64,000 nt of DNA from Phymorhynchus buccinoides. Taxonomy: Eukaryota; Mollusca; Gastropoda; Neogastropoda; Raphitomidae. This document shows, piece after piece, positions 56,125-64,000 of the stretch. The notes below the pieces were generated by a model that saw nothing but the letters and a program-made list of their open reading frames with translations, was not told where the DNA came from and did not search any database. Every line of letters starts with the position of its first letter. Positions within the stretch are counted from its first letter, which is position 1. The position numbers and the translations under genes are program-made. The stretch spans positions 46,414,548 to 46,478,547 of the forward strand of contig CM065700.1 in NCBI GenBank assembly GCA_017654935.2, given 5' to 3'.

Positions 56125-57072
56125 TCAAATGATAGGAACTGTATCTGATGGGATTATCTGCAGTTCTTCTTTAACAAATGCTCTTTGCGGTGTAGGTCGT
56201 GCCATATGGTTTGTCGTATCAGTTTATCTTAAATAATACACGGGAGGATTCATTTCTATTATTCTTTTTATTTCGTACGGATCAATGCTCCAAATTGGGT
56301 CTGTTGCTCTTATGCAAGTGTCTCCTTCTGCTTCTCCAGGTGCATAAAGAAATCTTACTTTTACTCCAAATGGTATTAGTTGTTTTGTAATTGAATGTTG
56401 AATTGGCAAGTCAATTGTTTTCTTCTGTATTGCTTTTACTGGTCGGAGTCCAATGACCTTAGATTCTTCGTTATTCATGACACGCAGAACGGAGGGCAGT
56501 CTTCTAACCCATTCAGTGTTTCTAGTTGAATCAAGGAGTTCTCTATGGTATTGATAAGAGAAAAGTCTTTCTGCCAATTGTTTGTTAAAGTTTTCAACTA
56601 AAGCCTGAGATCTATGGTTTCCAGGAATACCCCTTTTAATAACGACTTTGTGTTTTAACAGTAGCTGATTGAATTGTCCTTTAAATTATTTTCCTTCATC
56701 AACTTGAATTAAACGTGGATAAGTTAATGGACCGCGTCTATAGATTTCTTGTAAAGCGACAGAGACTGAAGTAGCACTTTTATCAGACAATGGTTCAGCA
56801 TCTTTATATCTTGAAGAGATGTTAACAACTGTAAGCGCGTATTTAAATCTTTTTCTTCTGAATAAATCATGAGGGAGGTATAGAAGATCCATTTGATGAG
56901 TGTCATTTGGTGTTGTGTTGACAAAGTGCGGTCTTTTAATTCGATTAGGCGCTGGTAAATAGATTTGCCAAATAGCTTGTTTAGATAGCCATTCTTTTGC
57001 CGTTTGTTCAGTGACTCCAGCAGCTTGATTTAATTTTTGAATAGCAGTTAACCCTTTCCAATAACCTTTTGG
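56125..57072 (-). pseudogene. rve integrase with two internal stops (copy 4)
   Basis: Carries the shared stop after the second Asp and the late stop after NPPVYYLR found in copy 2. Tyr (as in copy 1) replaces Cys in SYQYHREL. Confidence 0.85.
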
Positions 57073-57184
57073 TGAATAATAAATTTATTATTTATTTTAA
57101 TACTATTTCGCGATAAAATAAACAGCAGTCATACCAACTACAATAAATGCTATTTCCTGGAGTTTTTGTTTTTCGGAAGTCGCT

Positions 57185-57490
57185 TCATTTCGGTGGTGGT
57201 AACTGAACTATTTCTTCTCCTGTCACTAAATAATACTCTTTAATAGCGTCGTCAACATTCTTAAAAGTGTAGGCTGCATGGTTTTGCAGTTTTAATTTGT
57301 TGTTAATGAAATCTAACTGAGCGAGTCTTTGTTTTTCATAAGCGTCTTGTGCTGCTGCTAATTGCTCCATTGCTCGATTATGTCTTTGTCTTTCCGTGTT
57401 TGTTTCTAGCTTACTAAACATGTAATTACTACCTGAAAAAGCAAGTGCGTTTACTACAGCACCGCCAATCATCATTGCGAGTGAAGCCAT
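57185..57490 (-). CDS. Element gene d (copy 4)
   Basis: Intact, Thr at codon 32 as in copy 1. Confidence 0.65.
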   Translation of the reverse strand: MASLAMMIGGAVVNALAFSGSNYMFSKLETNTERQRHNRAMEQLAAAQDAYEKQRLAQLDFINNKLKLQNHAAYTFKNVDDAIKEYYLVTGEEIVQLPPPK

Positions 57491-57497
57491 TTTATTT

Positions 57498-57736
57498 TTA
57501 GATATTTATATTTTCTGGAATTATTCCTTGTTTAACTAAAAAGTCTTTTGTTGCGATTGAAGCAGTGATTACCGCGATTAGTTTACCAGAGTCCTCTACT
57601 GGCTCTAGGTCAAGTTTTCCAAGGTCAGCAGCTTTCATTTTCAATAGTTTCTTACCAACCATCGTGTACGCAACAGAAAGTCCACCAATCAGAGCAGAGA
57701 TATACAAGATTAGCAACAGTTTTTTCAGCACTCATT
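57498..57736 (-). pseudogene. Element gene c, frameshifted (copy 4)
   Basis: Same short deletion near codon 13 as copy 3. The remainder stays open from an unrelated upstream frame (57,498-57,731). Confidence 0.55.
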
Positions 57737-57772
57737 TTTGTTTTTAAAATAAAAATAATAAATCAACTAAAA

Positions 57773-58260
57773 ATGAATTGTGACGAACTGTTGTTAAATG
57801 CGCAGGAAGCAGTAATTTCTGATGAAGTGTCGACAAGTGTTATGAATAAAAAGGAAAAGTTGTATTCTCTGGCTGCGTGCGGAAAAATGAAGCAATACTT
57901 AGGAACAGAATTTAGTATAGAACAGATTCAAGTAATGTCTTCTGCTGACATTGAAAAGTACTACAACAGATACGAAGCACAATTAGGATCTAAAATGGTT
58001 AAAAGTTTAGGTCTAACAGTGTTAAGCTTGTACACTAAGTTAGTTAGTCAGGTTTTTTTCCACTCGATTCAAGCCAAGATTTAATGTACGATTTAAGTCA
58101 AGATCCTGTTTTAATTAAATCGTTAGAGTCTCTTAGTTGTGATCTTTTTTATAGGTTTGGCGGGCTTTTATCACCTGTTGTCATGGGGTTAATTACTTTT
58201 AATCATATAGATTTTATTGCTATTAAAAATGAACGTGACAGAGAATCAAACGAATGAGAC
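57773..58260 (+). pseudogene. Element gene b, frame-broken (copy 4)
   Basis: An extra G after GTTAGTCAG (about 58,051) ends the first frame at 58,084, earlier than in the other copies. The C-terminal hydrophobic part lacks the 2-bp loss of copies 2 and 3. Confidence 0.5.
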
Positions 58261-58561
58261 GGAGCAGCAAACAAGCCCCAGTCCGACAGTAACCAAGGTA
58301 ACGAAGAGCCCAGGACGAGTTGAAGCAGGTAAAAGGTTGTCAGAGTGGAATCGACAACAAAGAATGAATAAACAAACAAAACAAAAACTGTTGTCTCAGA
58401 ATGAAGATGAATCAACCATAAGCGCAATACCAGTTAAAAAAGAAGAAGACAAACAAAACAGTACGAATTACGATGTTGTTTTTACTGTTGGTGTGGTTGC
58501 CGGTGTTGGTTATTCGTCTTATAAATTATATAAAACACACATGCAAAAAAAAACCGAGTAG
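58229..58561 (+). CDS. Element gene a, short form (copy 4)
   Basis: Open to HMQKKTE. One codon is missing in the membrane segment relative to copy 1 (DVVFTVGVVAGVGYSS). Confidence 0.5.
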   Translation: MNVTENQTNETEQQTSPSPTVTKVTKSPGRVEAGKRLSEWNRQQRMNKQTKQKLLSQNEDESTISAIPVKKEEDKQNSTNYDVVFTVGVVAGVGYSSYKLYKTHMQKKTE

Positions 58562-58664
58562 AAGTACAAACAAAACGATCAGAAAAAGCAGCAAACAAAC
58601 AAGAAAGCCTAAAACCAAAAAGCTTAAAACCTGAGAGCGATCCATTTTTAATGCAATGAAAACT

Positions 58665-59089
58665 TAATATAATAAAAACTTAATAAGAACTTAATAAGTA
58701 CTAAGTAAGTTTTTGTGTAAGAACTTAATAAATACTTGAGAATGACTTGAAGATGACTTAGCAAGAACTTTAAAAAATAAAATAGTAACTTCTTAAAAAA
58801 TAACTTAAAAAGAACTTAACTTCTTAAAAAAGAACTTAAAAGTAACTTTTAAAAAAAGCCCAAAAGTTTGTTTTTTGCTTAAAATGTTTTTAAAAAGAAG
58901 TTTAACCAAGTGTTAAAAAAGGACCAAAAAAATAAGTTTTTTTTTAAAAAGTGACTAATGTTTAAAAAAAAGGGGTTTTTTTAAATAAAAAAAAGTTTAA
59001 CCAAAAGTTTTAAAAAAGGACCAAAAAAAATAAAAATTAAGGTTTTAAAAAAGTGACTTAAAAAAAGTAAGTTTTATAAAAAAAATAGC
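58665..59089. repeat. AT-rich 11-bp comb zone (copy 4)
   Basis: Matches copy 2 almost base for base. Confidence 0.65.
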
Positions 59090-59226
59090 AAAACTGTGCT
59101 CATCTGACCTTGCTAACTCACCACCAGTTCTCTGAATCTCACTTGAGATCCCACGGGCCCTATAGGACCCCAAGCTAGATCCAAAGGACTAGCGATGAGT
59201 TAGCAAGGTCAGTTGTGTACAGTTTT
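59090..59226. repeat. 137-bp palindrome (copy 4)
   Basis: The 16-bp arms are at 59,105-59,120 and 59,196-59,211. Confidence 0.85.
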
Positions 59227-59759
59227 AGGTGTTTGTTAACTACATTAACTCTATTTTCTTACTTTAGAACCCCCATTTAAACAATCTTCCTACGTCTGTG
59301 CCAGTGACCCTTTTTACAGACGTACAAAACGAAATAGGCTAAAAGTGAGTAGAGATTGCGCTAAGAGTAAGATAAGGGAAGGAAACAAACACCTAATCAT
59401 CTTTACTAAACACAGTATTATATAACTAACAAATCTTGCAAAATATCTATGATGGTTTACTTGTTATTTATTTGATTAAAACAATAATAATTTAACTTAT
59501 TTAGTTCTTTATTCTAAAAGTTTTAATCAAATACTGAAATAGTACAACTAAACAATAATGTCTTTATTCAGTTTCCACAATAGTTTATAAAACCCGCTTT
59601 TTAAATTTAAAAACATTAGGTCTGAGTTATATCCCCTGTTTAATTTGCCTAAAATAGATGGCTACTTAATCGGGAATTCCCTGTTCCGTCTTATGTTTAA
59701 CAGTATGACTCAATCGGGATTTCCCCATTCTATGGTGACGTTCTTTTTTTATCTTTTTT

Positions 59760-60245
59760 TTTTTTTGCCCCCAAAAGTAGTGTTTCTTTCCTCCTAATTG
59801 ACGGGATAAAGGAAAGTCTGATTTCTTGCTTTTTTGCCCCTTAAAGTAGTGTTTCTTTCCTCCTAATTGACGGGATAAAGGAAAGTCTGATTTCTTGCTT
59901 TTTTGCCCCTTAAAGTAGTGTTTTTTTCCTCCTAATTGACGGGATAAAGGAAAGTCTGATTTCTTGCTTTTTTGCCCCTTAAAGTAGTGTTTCTTTCCTC
60001 CTAATTGACGGGATAAAGGAAAGTCTGATTTCTTGCTTTTTTGCCCCTTAAAGTAGTGTTTTTTTCCTCCTAATTGACGGGATAAAGGAAAGTCTGATTT
60101 CTTGCTTTTTTGCCCCTTAAAGTAGTGTTTTTGTATCTAAAATGGGGTTTAAAAAGTCTGATTTTTTGCTTTTTTTTCACCCTTAAAGTAGTGTTTTTGT
60201 ATCTAAAATGGGGTAAAGGAGCGGATTTTTTTGCCCCTAAAAGTA
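59760..60245. repeat. 69-bp tandem array (copy 4)
   Basis: Unit order and variants as in copy 2. Confidence 0.9.
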
Positions 60246-61452
60246 GTGTTTTTGTTGTTTTTAAATAAATAGAGGAGTGAAACCGATACTGTGCTGGATT
60301 TCTGGTTTCCTTATTCTCTATACCTATAATGATAAAAGTATGTTTCTGTTGTTATTTTATGTAAATTGCAATCAAGAGAAGTTTATAAACTGAACATTTG
60401 ACATATATTTCACACCTTATGCTTGAAATATAGATGTTTATGTAATGACGAAAATGTGAAAAAAATGCAAATTTGAATATTTTTGTAAACAAAAGCATTA
60501 AAATTTTAAATATGTTTGGTAAATTTAGCTCTTTTACTTGTTTTTAGAGTAGAGAACATTAAAAACTTGACAATTTGGTATAAAGGGCAACTCAATAGCA
60601 TTAAAAATGACAGTCATAGCAATTTGAAAAACCTTAAAAATTGATCGTTTTTGGCCAGGCGCTCAAATTCGATGATGTACCATTTTCATTGGACCAGTAT
60701 GATTTAACTATCACAGAGTTCTGAAAAAAATTGAGCATAATCTCTTTATCACTATAAAGTTGTAATCCAGATTTTGTAGTTATAGTACTGAAAACAACTG
60801 TGTACCAGACCTTTGAAATACCCCCATTGTGCGATTTTGTTCCAAGAATCTGTGGAAATAACGTAATTTTCGACCGAGTTTGGAGATTTACAACTTTTTT
60901 TCGTAAAGCATTTCATGTCAACAAATTTTGTGTGTTTGATTACCAGTATATAAAGATTAAAAACCTGAACTTTGAGATCTCTGTGACTTTACGTGTTTTT
61001 GCTGTGTGCGAGTGAAATGGCAAAAACATTTTGCCCACAAATTTTCTAAGTCCAAAAATCACAAAAAACTTCATAACTTTTTTATTTTTTACCACACAGA
61101 CTTGTTTTTGGTATCACATTAATCAGGATCAAAAGATCTATCAAACTGTAGCAACAGACAATGTGCAGCATGTATTATCGAAAACCCCTTTGGAATACCT
61201 ACATATACTGATATAGAGACCAAAGAATCATTTTCATTCTACAGAAAGTTTGGAAAATTAAAATAAGCAGCAAGGAAAAACGAACGTAAACCCTCTAAAT
61301 GCAGAGTCGCCAATCAGTATTGCCGTAAACCATGGGAAATTCCCGTAAAAATTGTGACAGTTTAATGCCAAGTTCACATTACGGTAATGCTTCACCCAAC
61401 TGTTGTACTTCAAAGTTCAAGGGGTAAGGGATAGGGTTAGAATTACTTTTGT

Positions 61453-61835
61453 GACCAGCCGCCGTGGTGTAGTGGTTAGCGTCGTGGACTACTGGCTGGG
61501 AGGTCTTGGGTTCGAATCCCATCAGAGGCGAGGGTTTTTTCGGTCCTGGACCGACTCCTACCCAGACTGAGAGTGAGTGGCTATGGGCTCAATGGGAAGA
61601 CTGAAACCACACAGTCGAGTTTCATCCGCTTAACGGATGCAATTCTGAGAGTGTTGCTCTAATTGCAAGACCAACACTGCAGGTGTCTGTAGTTCTCGGG
61701 TCTGGTTAACGCCGGGATATCATTATGAAAGGAAGCGTAGAATACAGCCCTGTCATGCAGTCTCAGACCGATAAGGAACTCCATAGCATCATCATCATCG
61801 GCCTCATTTTCCATCAATCATGAAGAAGAAAAAAA
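61453..61835 (+). repeat. tRNA-derived SINE (copy 4)
   Basis: Full length. The bases before the B box (GGTCTTGGGTTCGAATCC) match copy 3 rather than copy 2. Confidence 0.85.
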
Positions 61836-62274
61836 TGTCTCAAATTCTGTGGCTTTGCATGCCCTGCTCTCATGGTGACCTCAGTTTCGGTTTCCAATCC
61901 AGTCTATGCCTTGGTGCATTCGGGTCAAAGTCATGGGGATCAGTGTGTTCTGGGGAGCTGTCGGTGGACGGTCGTGGTGGCGCCCTCGGAGGAGGACCTC
62001 ACTCACGCTGGCTCCGCGACTAAGAGAATAGTGTCGTCAGTAGGGGGCTTAGTAGGTGGTGTCCTGAACAGGCTCCACTGAACTCCACCGAACTGACTCA
62101 GCAGAAGTGCAGTGTCTCCTCGGTTGGTTGCCTCCTGACGGCCTAACATAGATTATCTCCCCTTGGACTGCTGGTCTCGGTTTCTGCTACTTGCACAAAC
62201 CCGGGTGTAGCTGTGAATTGGGATTCGGAACGAGCGGCGTGGGAGCAACGCCACTGTACAGCCCAGAAGATGGG

Positions 62275-62312
<38 letters not shown>

Positions 62313-62384
62313 ATTACTTTTGTCCAAATGAAAGTTATAAAAGCCAAGTGTCCGTGTGTGTGTGTGTGTCTGAAACACAAAACA

Positions 62385-62815
62385 GGCCTTATAACTCCGC
62401 CGCTTTTCGACCGAATCGCTTCAAATTTGCTGTAAGCCCTAATGGGGCGATGGCAACGGCTACCGAGGCGGCCGTCTCATATGCGCGGTTTGGCAAATGC
62501 GCGAAACGCGTATCCGCCGGCCTCTCGGCACCCGTATCTCTGGTATTTATGGACCGATTGCCTTCAAATTTGGCAGGTACATGACCCGGGACAGTGACTA
62601 TCGATGTGCCAAACCGGAAGCGAATCGATTCAGAAATGCGAGCGATATAACTTAAGCCGCTTAACCTTTTCACAAACCGCGGCGTAACCAGACCCGACAT
62701 TGATTCGAAATTTGGAATGTGAATGACTGGAGATAGTGACTATCTTGGTGCAAACTTTCAACAGCATCCGTTCATAACCGCACGCTATAACCCGATTTAC
62801 ATTTTGCAGGATCCT
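62385..62815. repeat. GC-rich degenerate repeats (copy 4)
   Basis: As copy 2, preceded by an A31 run at 62,280-62,310. Confidence 0.5.
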
Positions 62816-62907
62816 AATTTCAACCAACACATGACACCTGCTGCCAGCGAAGCGTCAACAACTAGTCAGAGTGTGCTGCGAGCTGCACCTATTTTTACAC
62901 AGTGTAA

Positions 62908-62913
<6 letters not shown>

Positions 62914-63004
<91 letters not shown>

Positions 63005-63028
63005 TGACTGGGGGGGGGGGGGGGGGGG
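62914..63028. repeat. (GA)n microsatellite and G run (copy 4)
   Basis: Uninterrupted GA run to 63,001, then about 18 G. Confidence 0.95.
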
Positions 63029-63266
63029 AGTAGAACGCAGCAAACCGTGTGTACCTACGTTCGAGAAAATGTCTCCGGCCCATACTAATAAACACAGAGA
63101 GAGAGCCAGAGAGAGAGAGAGAGCTCATTGACGTTCGTGTGCCTGTGTGTATGGGGTGGGGGTGAGAAGTAGGAGGTTGGGGTTTAAGAGTACCTATACG
63201 TGTGGTAGTACCATAGCCAATGAGGTTTCTCCGAGGCGTGGTTACTACTACATATATCTGTATTAT

Positions 63267-63319
63267 TAAAAAATCGGGACTTTACTGGTCTAGCACTGCC
63301 TCCGGTATTGTTCCCTGGC
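63267..63319 (-). repeat. Diverged edge motif, distal copy (copy 4)
   Basis: As in copy 2. Confidence 0.45.
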
Positions 63320-63551
63320 CCACCATCTTTGTATTTACAAAATCAAATGCCCCACATGGCCGAAAGACCCTATATTTTCTTCTTCTTCATGAATAGGGTG
63401 GGGATGGGTGGGATGGGTGGGATGGTTGATGGGGGGTGCGGTGGGGAGTAGAACGCAATGAGAGAAGAAGATCCAAGGAAGGAGACACAAAAGTAACAAC
63501 GGATGGGTGGGGGTGGGATGGGAGAGGCGGGTGAGGGGGTGCGGTGAGGGG

Positions 63552-63814
63552 TGTCATATGCAACCAAAAAAAATAGCATTGTGTAAATACTTCGCTCGCT
63601 ACTATGAGACTTAGCATTTGCGACATTGAACGATTTTTTTAAAATTTAACTTTTTTCCATAATCATGATAATGTCATGAAATATGAACGATTTGAGTACG
63701 GAAAGGTGTTTCAAATACGGAAAAAGTGAAATTATGTTCATACTTAATGTCGCAAATGCTAACTCATAGTAGCGAGCGAAGAATTTACACGATGCTACTT
63801 TTTTGCATACGACA
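63552..63814. mobile_element. ~263-bp MITE (copy 4)
   Basis: TIRs as in copies 2 and 3, with a 3-bp shorter interior. Confidence 0.75.
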
Positions 63815-64000
63815 GGGGGTACAGCAGGATGAGAGAAAAAGATGGAAAGAAGGAGAGAAGGAAAGAAGGAGAGAAGGAAAGAAGGAGAGACACAAAAGTT
63901 ATATTTCGTGGACCCAAAAAAACTGCTGCTCAGCATTACCGGTACTAGGTATTACCGGTACTCAGTATTTCTGGTACTAGGCGTTGCGCTAGTAATCATA

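Overview
The window is eukaryotic, non-model, repeat-dense DNA, most likely from a marine invertebrate. A caenogastropod mollusc is my guess from the style of its tRNA-derived SINE; that is inference, not proof. The evidence for eukaryotic DNA is SINEs with A and B boxes, an L2-like LINE tail, a DIRS-like retrotransposon, pogo-like and other TIR elements, long microsatellites, and no prokaryotic gene density. Two 500-base N runs (10,216-10,715 and 38,501-39,000) are scaffold gaps of nominal size. Sequence beside some contig edges is rich in indels, as in unpolished long reads. I see no intact host gene.

Positions 1-10,215 are ordinary single-copy repeat-rich sequence: a pogo-like MITE (1,047-1,536), a 56-bp tandem array (2,469-3,292), a 28-bp array, a GT/AT microsatellite, an L2-like LINE 3' end (4,760-5,085), a DNA transposon with 20-bp TIRs (6,700-7,093), a tRNA-like SINE fragment, C-rich tracts and a noisy ~80-bp tandem array.

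From 10,716 to 64,000 one ~12-15 kb unit is present four times in alternating orientation: copy 1 (10,716-23,270, +), copy 2 (23,301-38,500, inverted), copy 3 (39,001-52,034, +) and copy 4 (52,037-64,000, inverted). Copies 1/2 meet in a 30-bp spacer inside a DIRS-like reverse transcriptase. Copies 2/3 mirror each other across the second gap. Copies 3/4 meet at 52,034-52,037, next to noisy sequence. The alternation may be real nested palindromes or a fold-back/assembly artefact. The copies nevertheless carry real-looking substitutions that group them in conflicting ways.

Each unit holds, in copy 1 order: SINE; AT-rich DNA; a 69-bp tandem array; a 137-bp imperfect palindrome; an AT-rich zone with 11-bp phased AAGT motifs; and a compact virus-like gene block. 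The block has two leftward small genes, three rightward small membrane-protein genes, a rightward retroviral-type (rve) integrase and a leftward A32/FtsK-like packaging ATPase. After it come an unexplained 122-aa ORF, an RGG-rich exon-like ORF, a dispersed ~180-bp repeat, a pogo-derived MITE and the 5' part of a DIRS-like element. The integrase/ATPase/small-membrane-protein block resembles part of a Polinton/adintovirus-type element, but I recognise no polymerase, capsid, protease or helicase gene. It is the best candidate for an undescribed compact element. All four integrases share the same internal stop, so the copies multiplied after inactivation, by duplication rather than by separate insertions.
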